NCBI GenBank assembly: GCA_049323755.1 | Contig: JBMOPE010000004.1 | Location: 37,714-101,713 of the forward strand | Direction of reading: 5' to 3' | Source of the DNA: BRHc4a sp049323755 | Lineage (GTDB): Bacteria; Bacillota; Desulfotomaculia; Desulfotomaculales; Desulfocucumaceae | Length of the DNA: 64,000 nt | In this document: piece after piece, positions 1 to 8,685 of the stretch | Layout of the letters: each line of letters begins with the position of its first letter | Position numbering within the stretch: the stretch's first letter is position 1 | The notes under the pieces: generated by a model | The model's input: only the letters and a program-made list of their open reading frames with translations | Database searches by the model: none | Told to the model about the DNA's origin: nothing | Program-made: the position numbers and the translations under genes

Positions 1-137
1 AAATAAGAGTGCTTGAGCACCATCATAGACTCTCGGGAGTAAACGCTGCTGCTATCGCAGCCATTGATATTATACTTATACTGATAAGCCTGGCGGAATG
101 GAGCGGAGGTGGCCCTTTTGGCGGAATTCATTTTTGA
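1..137 (+). CDS. C-terminal end of an upstream gene, probably ECF transporter T component (CbiQ)
   Basis: A frame open from the window edge (first full codon at base 3) ends at TGA 135-137 and encodes about 44 residues. It includes a hydrophobic stretch (AAIAAIDIILILISL) preceded by His-rich EHHH and followed by a Gly-rich tail. It overlaps the start of cbiO by about 20 nt, which suggests translational coupling. Position directly upstream of cbiO fits CbiQ, the membrane component of cobalt ECF transporters (usual order cbiM-N-Q-O). The fragment is too short for a family assignment from sequence alone, so identity rests on context. Confidence 0.45.
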   Translation, partial: IRVLEHHHRLSGVNAAAIAAIDIILILISLAEWSGGGPFGGIHF

Positions 138-990
138 GCTCACAGATATTCACTTTAAATATCCGGATGGAACCAGGGCTCTAAACAGTCTCTTTATGTC
201 AATAGAAAAGGGAAAGAAGATAGCTGTCCTGGGGTCCAACGGCTCGGGGAAAACAACTTTTTTTCTGCACTTAAACGGCATACTTAAACCTTCCGCCGGG
301 GCTTTACGCTTTGAGGGAAAGGATGTTGACTATAGCCGTAAATCTGTTGCCGAATTAAGAAAAAAGGTGGGTATAGTGTTTCAGGACCCTGACTCCCAGC
401 TTTTTTCCGCCAGCGTTGAACAGGACATATCTTTTGGCCCGTACAATATGGGCCTTTCCGATGCAGAAGTACTGGCGAGGGTAGAAAAGGCCATGGCTGT
501 CACCGAGATAGCTCACCTCAGGAAGAGGCCCACACATTTTTTAAGTTGCGGCCAGAAGAAAAGGGTGTCAATCGCAGACATACTGGCCATGGACCCGCAA
601 TTGATAATTTTTGACGAGCCCACATCATCCTTAGATCCAAAGCACTCCAAGGATGTGGTTGAATTGCTGAACGACTTGAACCGTCAGGGTAAAACCGTGC
701 TGCTTTCCACTCACGATGTAGATTTGGTTTATTCCTGGGCTGATTATGTTTTTGTGCTGAATGGGGGAACTGTTGCCGGCCAGGGAATCCCTGAAGATAT
801 TTTTACCAATAGCCAGCTGCTGCTCAGGAATGATTTGGCGAGGCCTTGGATTATAGAGGTATTTGAAGAACTCTGCAGCAAGGGCTGGGCTTCCCCGGAA
901 GACCCCGCTCCCAGGTCAAAAAGTGAGCTTTTAAAATATATACCGCAAAGTGACATAACAGGGAAGACACTTCTAAAAAAAATAAAATAA
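118..990 (+). CDS. cbiO: Cobalt ECF transporter ATPase CbiO
   Basis: ATP-binding subunit of an energy-coupling-factor cobalt importer, driving uptake of Co2+ for cobamide synthesis with CbiM/N/Q at the membrane. Counting from an alternative GTG at 109, the Walker A motif GSNGSGKTT lies at residues 42-50, the Q-loop FQDPDSQLF at about 91-99, and Walker B LIIFDEPTSSLDP from 165. The ABC signature reads LSCGQ (145-149) instead of LSGGQ, a small oddity. The preferred start is TTG 118, because GGAGG at 105-109 sits 8 nt before it and would overlap the GTG at 109. cobD follows after 28 nt, so the two are probably one cobamide operon. Length (290 aa) is normal for the family. Confidence 0.9.
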   Translation: MAEFIFELTDIHFKYPDGTRALNSLFMSIEKGKKIAVLGSNGSGKTTFFLHLNGILKPSAGALRFEGKDVDYSRKSVAELRKKVGIVFQDPDSQLFSASVEQDISFGPYNMGLSDAEVLARVEKAMAVTEIAHLRKRPTHFLSCGQKKRVSIADILAMDPQLIIFDEPTSSLDPKHSKDVVELLNDLNRQGKTVLLSTHDVDLVYSWADYVFVLNGGTVAGQGIPEDIFTNSQLLLRNDLARPWIIEVFEELCSKGWASPEDPAPRSKSELLKYIPQSDITGKTLLKKIK

Positions 991-1018
991 GCTGCCCGTT
1001 TGAAAGGAGATTATAAAG

Positions 1019-2095
1019 GTGCAACCTGCGAACAGCGGCCACGGGGGAAATATAGCCCGGGCTGCCTTAAAATACGGTCTAAATGAAAAAGAAATTATTG
1101 ATTTCAGCGCCAGTATAAACCCCCTGGGGCCTGCTCCGGGTGTATATGAGGCTATAAAAGAAGAGTTATGGAGAATAAGGCACTACCCGGATCCAGATTG
1201 CGGTGATTTGCCGGAGATGCTTGCCGGTCACCTGGGGGTAAATAAAGAGAACGTTATTATTGGTAACGGGGGCGCAGAATTAATTTATATACTGCCAAGG
1301 GTATTTAATGTAAAAAACGCCCTTGTGGTGGCCCCAACATTCAGCGAGTATGCAGAGGCGGTGGAGGCTGCCGGGGGGGCGACCAGGTTTCTGCCGTTTT
1401 CTGAATCCACTGAAAGAATAATCGGGAACTTACAGGGCGTTGATGTAGTTTTTATATGTAACCCCAACAATCCCACGGGACATGTTTTGCCTCGCTCATC
1501 AATCATTTCAGTTCTGGAAGCAGCTAAGGAAAACCGAACATTGGTGGTAGTAGATGAGGCCTTCATTGATTTTGTAGAGGACCGGCGGGAAAAGAGCGTT
1601 ATGGGAGAGGCTTGTATCAACCGGGACCTTGTAGTGCTTTATTCCATGACCAAGTTTTTCGGGGTGCCTGGCTTAAGGTTGGGGGCAGCTGTGGCTGTTC
1701 CGGATACAATAGGTAAAATGAAAAGGGTAAAGGACCCCTGGAGTGTTAATTCCCTGGCCAGGATTGCAGGTGAAGCCGCCCTCAGGGATAAAAAGCATAT
1801 GGCTGATACCATGAAAGTTGTTAAGGAAGAAAGAGATTTTCTTTTTGACGAAATCTCATCCATATCGGGCGTAAAACCGTTTGCTTCGGCCGCCAATTTT
1901 TTGCTGGTGGATATTTCAGAAACAGGATTAAAAACTGGTGATCTGGTGGATAGGATGGGCAGGAGAGGTGTACTGGTAAGAGACTGCTCAAATTTTAAAG
2001 GACTTGAAATGCCTTGTATTAGGGTGGCTATAAGGCTTCGACAGGAGAATGAGAGACTGGTTGAGGTGCTGAGACAAGCTATAGAGATGCTTTAA
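1019..2095 (+). CDS. cobD: Threonine-phosphate decarboxylase CobD (PLP-dependent)
   Basis: Decarboxylates L-threonine-O-3-phosphate to (R)-1-aminopropan-2-ol phosphate, the nucleotide-loop linker of cobalamin. A fold-type I aminotransferase of 358 aa. The N-terminal HGGNIARAALKYGL...IDFSASINPLGP pattern is characteristic of CobD and separates it from its close relative histidinol-phosphate aminotransferase. NPNNPTG lies at 148-154, VDEAFIDF follows at about 178, and the PLP lysine is K212 in SMTKFFGVPGLRLG. It starts at GTG with GAAAGGAGA about 10 nt upstream. It directly follows cbiO, pairing cobalt import with corrinoid synthesis. A HisC-like role cannot be fully excluded but the motif set and context favour CobD. 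Confidence 0.88.
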   Translation: MQPANSGHGGNIARAALKYGLNEKEIIDFSASINPLGPAPGVYEAIKEELWRIRHYPDPDCGDLPEMLAGHLGVNKENVIIGNGGAELIYILPRVFNVKNALVVAPTFSEYAEAVEAAGGATRFLPFSESTERIIGNLQGVDVVFICNPNNPTGHVLPRSSIISVLEAAKENRTLVVVDEAFIDFVEDRREKSVMGEACINRDLVVLYSMTKFFGVPGLRLGAAVAVPDTIGKMKRVKDPWSVNSLARIAGEAALRDKKHMADTMKVVKEERDFLFDEISSISGVKPFASAANFLLVDISETGLKTGDLVDRMGRRGVLVRDCSNFKGLEMPCIRVAIRLRQENERLVEVLRQAIEML

Positions 2096-2104
2096 GGGGG
2101 CAGA

Positions 2105-2352
2105 ATACAGGAGACAGTAGTTAGGAGACAGGAGGTTCTAATGTTACTGAAATGAGTTTAGAAATAGCTAATTCTGAAAGTTACTAATGTCGCAATTCAG
2201 AATTCAGATTAGTGGCTGCCTTATGGCAGCCATTATGTTTTGGAAGTTTTAAGCAGGATGTCAAAGGTCAGATTAAAGTTGGCAAGAAAGCATTGCATTA
2301 GGAAATACAAAAAATTTTGACTCCTGTCTACTGTCTCCTGACTCCTGTCTTC
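2105..2352. repeat. Inverted element with 7-bp-period GGAGACA arms (copy 1)
   Basis: The left arm (about 2107-2134) carries iterations of ACAGGAGACAG / TTAGGAGACAGGAGG. The right arm (about 2319-2351) carries the inverse, GACTCCTGTCTACTGTCTCC followed by TGACTCCTGTC. Between them lies about 185 nt of apparently unique AT-rich sequence that contains a GGCTGCC/GGCAGCC hairpin near 2213-2232. The element begins just after the cobD stop. A second element with the same arms but a different centre lies at 12902-13108. Confidence 0.7.
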
Positions 2353-2392
2353 CGCCGTCTGTATGACGGCAACGCCCGCAGGGGCGTTTTTT
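2353..2392 (+). terminator. Tandem hairpins ending in a rho-independent terminator after cobD
   Basis: GCCGTC/GACGGC forms a first hairpin (2354-2369). AACGCCC (2371-2377) pairs with GGGCGTT (2382-2388), followed by a T run to 2392. It sits downstream of cobD and the repeat element, and would end the cobalamin operon transcript. Confidence 0.7.
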
Positions 2393-2456
2393 ACTTTTTT
2401 TACCACAATGGCTGTATAAAAAAGGGAAATAATTTAAATAATAAAATGTGTGATTT

Positions 2457-2484
2457 TAACCGCCATAAACCGGTGGGTTTTTTT
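2457..2484 (+). terminator. Weak terminator-like hairpin upstream of the GT4 gene
   Basis: AACCGCC pairs imperfectly with GGTGGGTT and is followed by seven T. It lies about 40 nt before the next start codon, so it may be a second terminator or a leader structure. The rest of 2396-2527 shows no gene. Confidence 0.4.
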
Positions 2485-2527
2485 ATTGAAAAGTATGAAT
2501 CATTATTGACTAAAAGGAGGACCCGTC

Positions 2528-3781
2528 ATGAGGGTAATAATGCTTTCCTGGGAATATCCGCCTAAAAGCGTGGGAGGCCTTGCCCAGCATGTATTTGATT
2601 TAACGAAAGCCCTGGCAGAAATAGGGGAAGAGGTGCATCTTGTAACGATAGGAAGCAATGATGCCCCTGATTTTGAGACTGTTAACGGGGTGAAGGTATA
2701 CAGAGTTTATCCCTATAATGTGTCATCCCTTGATTTTGCAAATTGGGTCACCCAGCTTAATGTGGCAATTCTTGAAAAAGCAGTTTCAGTTATGAATGAT
2801 ATAGGCAATTTTCATATTGTTCACGGGCATGACTGGCTGGTGGCATATGCGGCCAGGGCATTGAAGCACGCCTTCAGGATTCCTCTGGTGGCAACCATTC
2901 ACGCCACAGAGTATGGCAGGAATTATGGGCTGCACAACAATATGCAAAGACATATAAGCGACGTTGAGTGGTGGCTGATATACGAGTCCTGGAAAGTAAT
3001 TTGCTGCAGTAAATACATGAGGGGAGAGCTTCAGTGCGTATTTCAGGTGCCGGATGATAAATTGAGTATAATTCCGAATGGTGTAAATACTGATGCATTC
3101 CGGATGAAAAGCAACAATTATAACAGGGGAGAGTATGCTTCTCCCAATGAGCAGATTGTTTTATATGTAGGGAGGCTGGTAAGGGAAAAAGGAGTGCAGG
3201 TTTTCATAGACGCCATGCCTCACATTTTGAAATACAGGCCCGCAACAAAGTTTATTATAGCAGGAAAAGGGCCGCACCAAAATGATCTCAGAAACCAGTC
3301 TGCGGCCCTGGGGGTTTCTGACCGGGTATACTTCACCGGATATGTAAATGATGAACTGAGAAATTCTCTGTACAACTGGGCTGATGTTGCAGTAATACCG
3401 AGCCTTTACGAACCCTTCGGCATTGTGGCGCTAGAGGCAATGGCTGCCGGTACCCCGCTGGTCATTTCGGACACAGGAGGGCTTAGTGAAATAATTCAGC
3501 ACCGCGTGGATGGTCTGAAAGCATATACAGGAAACAGCCAGTCCCTGGCAGATATGGTTATATGGATGCTTAACGACCGGAGTATGGCCGAAAAAATGAA
3601 AAACAAGGCCTTTGAAAAGGTTAGAAAAGAGTATAGCTGGACTGAGATAGCCAGGCAAACCAGGGAAACGTACCGGGACATTCTGGACTCCAGAAGGAAT
3701 GCTGCCTGGTATCACTCTGCAGAAAGGGAAGGCGGTCATATTTTTGACAGGGTCACAAAGCTCTTTGCCAGGACATCTTAG
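2528..3781 (+). CDS. GT4-family glycosyltransferase (glycogen/starch synthase-like)
   Basis: A retaining GT-B glycosyltransferase of 417 aa. The N-terminal domain opens with MRVIMLSWEYPPKSVGG, the sugar-nucleotide loop type seen in glycogen synthases and related GT4 enzymes. The C-terminal domain has YVGRLVREKG and the E-x7-E nucleotide-sugar motif in EPFGIVALEAMAAGTP, near residue 300. The start ATG has a strong AAAGGAGG 7-8 nt upstream. The following gene makes an NDP-sugar, and nearby minus-strand genes encode a GH57 branching enzyme and a DUF4912 protein. Together they suggest alpha-glucan synthesis. Donor and acceptor cannot be read from the sequence; a mannosyl- or glucosyltransferase for a surface glycan is the alternative. 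Confidence 0.82.
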   Translation: MRVIMLSWEYPPKSVGGLAQHVFDLTKALAEIGEEVHLVTIGSNDAPDFETVNGVKVYRVYPYNVSSLDFANWVTQLNVAILEKAVSVMNDIGNFHIVHGHDWLVAYAARALKHAFRIPLVATIHATEYGRNYGLHNNMQRHISDVEWWLIYESWKVICCSKYMRGELQCVFQVPDDKLSIIPNGVNTDAFRMKSNNYNRGEYASPNEQIVLYVGRLVREKGVQVFIDAMPHILKYRPATKFIIAGKGPHQNDLRNQSAALGVSDRVYFTGYVNDELRNSLYNWADVAVIPSLYEPFGIVALEAMAAGTPLVISDTGGLSEIIQHRVDGLKAYTGNSQSLADMVIWMLNDRSMAEKMKNKAFEKVRKEYSWTEIARQTRETYRDILDSRRNAAWYHSAEREGGHIFDRVTKLFARTS

Positions 3782-3914
3782 GCAAAAGGTATTCTCCAGA
3801 GTTTTGAAAAGAGACCGAAGTGCTATAAAGACTGTATAAAAATAATATAAATGAAAAATAATAGAATAAATTTAAGGCTATTAGGATATGACCGGAACCG
3901 TTGAATTATAAGGA

Positions 3915-3946
3915 AAACCCTACCTTGGTTCGGTAGGGTTTTTTTA
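3915..3946 (+). terminator. Rho-independent terminator after the GT4 gene
   Basis: AAACCCTACC pairs with GGTAGGGTTT around a short TTGGTTC loop and is followed by a run of T. It separates the GT4 gene from the nucleotidyltransferase gene, so the two are not strictly co-transcribed. Confidence 0.85.
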
Positions 3947-3992
3947 TCAGAAATTAAAAGGAATAATTTAACACAGGTGGTCACAATATGGA

Positions 3993-4009
3993 AATGCTGC
4001 ATCGCAGCA
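3993..4009 (+). promoter_or_regulatory. Short palindrome in the leader of the sugar nucleotidyltransferase gene
   Basis: ATGCTGC-ATC-GCAGCAT is a perfect 7-bp inverted repeat with a 3-nt loop, ending 12 nt before the GGAGGG ribosome-binding site. There is no T run, so it is not a terminator. It could be an operator or an mRNA 5' hairpin; the function is unknown. Confidence 0.4.
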
Positions 4010-4034
4010 TAACTAAAAAACGGAGGGATTAAAA

Positions 4035-6512
4035 ATGAAAGCCATAATTATGGCCGGAGGTGAAGGATCCAGGCTCAGACCGCTTACCTGCAACCGGCCC
4101 AAGCCAATGGTCCCTGTTATGAGCAGACCGATGATGTCATACATAGTTGAACTTATAAAAAAGCACGGTATGACAGATATTGGCGTTACTCTTCAGTATA
4201 TGCCTGAAAACATAAGGGACTTTTTTGGGAATGGATCGGATTATGGTGTCAGCATGAGGTATTTTGTGGAGGAAACCCCTCTGGGGACAGCGGGGAGCGT
4301 AAAAAATGCCAGCTCATTCCTGGATGACACCTTTGTGGTTATAAGTGGAGATGCACTAACAGATTTTGATCTTTCCCGGGCAATAGAGTTTCACCGGCAA
4401 AGGGGATCGCTGGCCACACTGGTTCTCACAAGAGTAGAAACTCCCCTGGAATATGGTGTTGTAATCACCGACAACTCAGGGGCGATAACTCAATTCCTCG
4501 AAAAGCCTTCCTGGGGTGAGGTGTTCAGCGATACGGTAAACACAGGAATTTATATACTGGAGCCTGAGGTGTTGAAATATTTTAAGGAAGGTCAGGTTTT
4601 TGATTTTAGCAAGGACCTCTTTCCACTGCTGTTGAAGGACGGAAAGCCGCTTTACGGTGTAGTTCTGGAGGGATACTGGTGCGATATCGGAAACCTGCAG
4701 CAATACCTGCAGGCACACATAGACGTGCTGTCAGGCAGTGTAAATATAAATATTCAAGGTAAAAAAATATCGGAAAACATATATGTGGGGCAGGGGACAG
4801 AGATAGATCCGGCAGCAATAATTAACGGCCCTGCATATATCGGAGACAACTGTAAAATAAGCGGCCAGGCAAAGATTGACTCCTTTAGTGTTATTGGGGA
4901 CAGCTGTATAATTTCCGACAGGGCCACTATAAAGAGAAGTGTAGTGTGGAATGGGGCCTATATTGGAAGAGGAGCCGCCTTGAGAGGCGCCATACTGGGA
5001 TCCAGAATTCAGATGCAGAACGGATCTGCAGTTTATGAGGGTGCTGTAATCGGAAGTGATTCAATTATTAAAGAAAACGGTATAGTAAAACCTGATGTCA
5101 AAATATGGCCGCATAAAGTAATTGAGCAGGGAACAACAGTTCAAAACAGCATTATATGGGGCACCCGGTACCCCAAAAAAATATTCGGGCTTGATGGTAT
5201 TACGGGGCTGGCAAACATTGAAATGACTCCTGAATTTGCCGCTAGAGTGGCCGCTTCCTTTGCCTCGGCACAGGGCAGCAAGCGCAGGCTGGCGGTTAGT
5301 TCTGACAGCTACCCAGCCTCCCAGATGATAAAAAGGGCGGTTTCCAGTGGAATGCAGTCGGTTGGAGCAACCGTTTTAGACCTGGGAGAGGGAATTACAC
5401 CGATGCACCGCTTTGGCGTAAAGGCCCTTGAGCTTGATGGAGGCATACATGTTAAAGTTTGCCCCCGTAAAACTGACCTGGTGACCATGGTTTTTATTAA
5501 CAGCAGCGGTGGTAATATTTCACGGGGAACTGAACGTAAGGTAGAGAACATAATGATGCGGGAGGATTTTAAGCGGGCGGACTTCTCCTGGATAAATTCT
5601 GTTGAGAGTGTAAGGGGAGTAAAGGAACAGTATATAAGGTCACTGTTCATGTCAGCCGGAGGGGCAACTGTTGAAAATGCAGGGATTAGTATTATAGCTT
5701 CATATGACAGGCAGAACCTGGACGGTTTTATAAGTCCGGTTTGTGACAGCCTTGGAATAAAAATAGAAAATATTGATTTTGAAATTGACGGAAAATCCCC
5801 AAGAAGCTGGAACTCTTATCGTGAAATGCTTCCCCAGGTAGCGGAGGAAGTTATTAAAAGCAGATCAAACTGCGGGGCCGTTATTGACCAAAATGGTGAC
5901 AGCCTGGTTTTGGTAGATGAAAGAGGGAGAGTTATAGGAGAAGATATGCTTACTGCCCTTTACGCCCTGGTTGTTTTCAAAACAAAGGGCGGCCCGGTGG
6001 TGGTTCCGGTGACTGCACCCGGCGCTATAGAAAAGATGGCGGATCAGTATAAAGGGAAGGTCATAAGGACAAAAACGGCAGTCCAGGATTTTATTGACAG
6101 GGTGCTGTCAGTAGAGGGCAAAGATCAAAAAGACGGAGGTGTGTCCCAGTTTCTCCTGCATTTTGACGCTATTGGCGCTCTTCTGAGCATATTATACTTT
6201 ACACGGAGCAGGCGAATTACCCTGGGAGAACTGGTGGACGAAATACCAGCCTTTTATATAGACAAAAAAGCCGTGCCGGTTCCCTGGGAGTCAAAGGGGA
6301 CGGTTATCAGGAGGATAATTGAGGACCCCGAAAACGAAATGGAGCTCTTAGACGGCGTAAAGGTATTCCATAAAAATGGCTGGGCGCTGGTTTTGCCCGA
6401 CCCCGAAGAACCTGTATGCAGGGTGTTCAGCGAGGGAGCATCGATGGAAATAGCGGAGTCCCTGGCCGATTTCTATGTGGATAAAATTAACCGGATTACA
6501 GGGGTTAGTTAA
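4035..6512 (+). CDS. Sugar-1-phosphate nucleotidyltransferase fused to a degenerate phosphohexomutase domain
   Basis: An 825-residue fusion. Residues 1-235 are a nucleotidyltransferase (GGEGSRLRPLT loop, then SGDALTDFD and LEKPSW), making an NDP-sugar from a sugar-1-phosphate. About 250-385 are left-handed beta-helix hexapeptide repeats. The rest resembles phosphomanno/glucomutase. In that domain the catalytic TASHNP phosphoserine loop is not recognisable (the place is taken by GGIHVKVCPRKTD) and the metal loop DGDADR reads DQNGDS. The mutase half is therefore probably inactive and perhaps structural or regulatory. Such proteins are usually named mannose-1-phosphate guanylyltransferase/phosphomannomutase; here only the first activity is supported, and GDP-mannose versus ADP/UDP-glucose cannot be decided. 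Confidence 0.82.
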   Translation: MKAIIMAGGEGSRLRPLTCNRPKPMVPVMSRPMMSYIVELIKKHGMTDIGVTLQYMPENIRDFFGNGSDYGVSMRYFVEETPLGTAGSVKNASSFLDDTFVVISGDALTDFDLSRAIEFHRQRGSLATLVLTRVETPLEYGVVITDNSGAITQFLEKPSWGEVFSDTVNTGIYILEPEVLKYFKEGQVFDFSKDLFPLLLKDGKPLYGVVLEGYWCDIGNLQQYLQAHIDVLSGSVNINIQGKKISENIYVGQGTEIDPAAIINGPAYIGDNCKISGQAKIDSFSVIGDSCIISDRATIKRSVVWNGAYIGRGAALRGAILGSRIQMQNGSAVYEGAVIGSDSIIKENGIVKPDVKIWPHKVIEQGTTVQNSIIWGTRYPKKIFGLDGITGLANIEMTPEFAARVAASFASAQGSKRRLAVSSDSYPASQMIKRAVSSGMQSVGATVLDLGEGITPMHRFGVKALELDGGIHVKVCPRKTDLVTMVFINSSGGNISRGTERKVENIMMREDFKRADFSWINSVESVRGVKEQYIRSLFMSAGGATVENAGISIIASYDRQNLDGFISPVCDSLGIKIENIDFEIDGKSPRSWNSYREMLPQVAEEVIKSRSNCGAVIDQNGDSLVLVDERGRVIGEDMLTALYALVVFKTKGGPVVVPVTAPGAIEKMADQYKGKVIRTKTAVQDFIDRVLSVEGKDQKDGGVSQFLLHFDAIGALLSILYFTRSRRITLGELVDEIPAFYIDKKAVPVPWESKGTVIRRIIEDPENEMELLDGVKVFHKNGWALVLPDPEEPVCRVFSEGASMEIAESLADFYVDKINRITGVS

Positions 6513-6558
6513 GCCTGTAAACAGCTGATGGTACAGCAGACTTTATAAACCTCAAAAT

Positions 6559-6593
6559 GATTAAGCCCCTGTATATAAAACAGGGGCTTAATC
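6559..6593 (-). terminator. Stable hairpin, possible terminator of the minus-strand symporter operon
   Basis: GATTAAGCCCCTG pairs perfectly with CAGGGGCTTAATC over a 9-nt loop. On the minus strand it is followed by ATTTTG, a weak T tract. It lies in the convergent gap between the nucleotidyltransferase and symporter genes and may act on either strand. Confidence 0.5.
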
Positions 6594-6672
6594 ACTCGAC
6601 AAAATACAACATATTTTGATATAGGTTTATCTTTTAGAACTTTTCATTTATAATTTATATGCACATGTTTTT

Positions 6673-6716
6673 GGGGTAACCTCGCCTAAATAAGGCGCTT
6701 TGGTTGCCCTTTTTTA
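6673..6716 (+). terminator. Rho-independent terminator for the nucleotidyltransferase gene
   Basis: GGGTAACC pairs with GGTTGCCC (one G-U in RNA), enclosing a CGCCT/AGGCG inner stem, and is followed by TTTTTT. The T tract overlaps the last bases of the convergent symporter gene. Confidence 0.75.
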
Positions 6717-8315
6717 ATGAAGGTCGTTGCAGTATTTCTGAACAACCTCCTGCCTTGGCGGGTTGGTAAGGAGTGACACAATAACAAAGAATATAAAGGA
6801 TACTGGTATCCAGTACATTTGATGAGCAAACGCCAGATTGGTTCCCAGCACCTTGTTAAGGAAGAACCAGTGTGGACTTCCCAGCGCCGACTTGGCGTAT
6901 ATCCAGGAAAACAGTGTCAGGGGAAGGAACACCATAACGGTGGCGTATGTTGCCGCCCTTGTAGCCCGGTCCCACCATAGCCCGAATACCAGTGGCGCGC
7001 CTATGGTTGCGATAACCACCACGAAGGCCCAGCCCGAAAGGTCCAAAACCAGGGCAGGAGGATTGAAGGCGAAAATAGTACAAACGATTGTCAATATGAT
7101 TGACCACATGCGAAGGGCTTTTACCGGATTGTCAATTGCCCATTTGTTCCCCATTATTTTACCCATCCAGTCACGGCCGATGATTACGTTCATAACCATA
7201 AGCCAGCCGGCGGTGGTGGACATGGCTATAGATAGGCCCCCGGCTACCAGCAGACCCATCAGCCAAGGGTTGCTGAGCGCTTCCACTGCGGCTATCATTG
7301 AATAGTCCGTTACTGCCGCGCCGCCAACGTTATATACAGACTTTATTTTTGCAAGCAGTGAAACAGCATCCTTGACTCCCTCGGCGGTCATCAGCGGGTG
7401 AAGCTTTTCTAGTATAACCCGGCAGGCACTTCCGATAATTATCAGGCCCCAATACATGAAGGCGCCAAAAAAGGTGGCCCAGAAAACCGCCCGCCGGGCA
7501 GATTTTAGGTCCATCGCGGTAAAGAAGCGCACAACGGTATATGGCATCATTGCAAAGCCATAGTGCCAGATAAAATAAAAGCTGACCATTCCGGTCCAGC
7601 CTGCCATTATTGGGTGAGAAGATGTGCCGGTAGCCGAGTTTGGCGGGAACCAGAATTTGGGGTTGTTCTGATTGATCGCCTCACTAAGTCCCGTAAGGCC
7701 CCCAAAAGTGCCCAGTATAACAATAGCGGCAGCAACAGCCGCAATTGCCATCAGAAAGCCCTGTAGGGCGTTGGACCATGTCGTTGCCACCATTCCGCCC
7801 AGGTAAACATAGAACAGCACAACAATTGCCCCTATAACAAGAGCATAATTATAAGGAACCTTTAGAATTGCCATCATAAAAAGGGCGGTTCCTATAATAG
7901 AAAGGGTTACGTACAGGAGGCCGGATACAATTACAGGGAGACTTATTAGCGCTCGCATTCCCTTTTCGTCATCATAGCGGTCTGCATAATAATCGGTAAA
8001 CGAAACCGGAGCGTATTTACGCAGTGGGGCAGCCGTAAGCATCGATGCAATGGGCATTCCTGCAATTATACCTACCAGAGCCCACCAGAATGGGTATCCC
8101 ATAATGAATATAAATGCGGGCAGTCCCAAAAAGCTTGCAGGACTTAGGTAGGTGGAGGCAAGGGCGGCACCGTTTATCACTGGTCCCACATTACGACCGC
8201 TGACCATGTAATCGCTGGCACTAAGGGCGGCCTTACGGCTATACCACCCTATGCCAAAGATAACGGCAAAATAGGCAACAGCAAAAAATATTACAATGGG
8301 GCTAACCTGTGACAT
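6714..8315 (-). CDS. Sodium:solute symporter (SSS) family permease, acetate-permease-like
   Basis: A polytopic membrane protein with about 13 hydrophobic segments, resembling the ActP/VC_2705 branch of the SSS family that imports short-chain monocarboxylates with Na+. The N-terminal SDYMVSGRNVGPVINGAALASTYLSPASFLG motif region is typical (positions about 35-65). The start is taken as ATG 8315, because AAGGAGG is 8 nt upstream; a longer in-frame GTG at 8324 overlaps the ribosome-binding site. The upstream small membrane protein overlaps by 14 nt, as in E. coli yjcH-actP. The substrate is not provable from sequence. A second, different symporter of the same superfamily lies at 40123-41685. Confidence 0.85.
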   Translation of the reverse strand: MSQVSPIVIFFAVAYFAVIFGIGWYSRKAALSASDYMVSGRNVGPVINGAALASTYLSPASFLGLPAFIFIMGYPFWWALVGIIAGMPIASMLTAAPLRKYAPVSFTDYYADRYDDEKGMRALISLPVIVSGLLYVTLSIIGTALFMMAILKVPYNYALVIGAIVVLFYVYLGGMVATTWSNALQGFLMAIAAVAAAIVILGTFGGLTGLSEAINQNNPKFWFPPNSATGTSSHPIMAGWTGMVSFYFIWHYGFAMMPYTVVRFFTAMDLKSARRAVFWATFFGAFMYWGLIIIGSACRVILEKLHPLMTAEGVKDAVSLLAKIKSVYNVGGAAVTDYSMIAAVEALSNPWLMGLLVAGGLSIAMSTTAGWLMVMNVIIGRDWMGKIMGNKWAIDNPVKALRMWSIILTIVCTIFAFNPPALVLDLSGWAFVVVIATIGAPLVFGLWWDRATRAATYATVMVFLPLTLFSWIYAKSALGSPHWFFLNKVLGTNLAFAHQMYWIPVSFIFFVIVSLLTNPPRQEVVQKYCNDLH

Positions 8316-8571
8316 TCTTACCACCCTCCTTTATCTGAAGTTCCTTTTTCTTTTCAATTTGCTCGGGAACATAGTACCAGAGCCATGCAAGGAATATATT
8401 CACAGCCATAAGCATGAAGATGCCGCTATAATAGAAGGGTGCGGCAGCTCCATTAATTTTAGCGGCAAAAACTGATCCGGGCAGTGCAATTTCCCATATC
8501 CAGCATATAATTGCCAGCCCGTACATTATGGAAAGTCCGATCCAAAAGACGGGGTGCATGCCTTTAAACAA
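8302..8571 (-). CDS. Small two-TM subunit paired with the SSS symporter
   Basis: About 89 aa with two hydrophobic helices (WIGLSIMYGLAIICWIW and YYSGIFMLMAVNIFLAWLW) and a Lys/Glu-rich cytoplasmic tail. It overlaps the symporter gene, the arrangement seen for DUF485/DUF4212-type accessory proteins of acetate symporters, although primary similarity to those families is not obvious here. The start TTG 8571 is chosen because GAGGAGG lies 9 nt upstream; an upstream in-frame TTG at 8628 would give 108 aa but has no clear ribosome-binding site. Confidence 0.65.
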   Translation of the reverse strand: MFKGMHPVFWIGLSIMYGLAIICWIWEIALPGSVFAAKINGAAAPFYYSGIFMLMAVNIFLAWLWYYVPEQIEKKKELQIKEGGKNVTG

Positions 8572-8685
8572 TATTGACAACCTCCTCTCTAATCTTTCTG
8601 TCTGGTATAAAGAAATATAATTCCTCAATTATCTAATTGAAATACATCCCTCCCTTCATAGTTTCTCTAAAATAAGGGCATCACC

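Noticed and set aside
2317..2565. 82-aa plus-strand frame upstream of the GT4 gene
   Set aside because: It runs through the repeat arm and terminator hairpins and overlaps the GT4 start; no ribosome-binding site.
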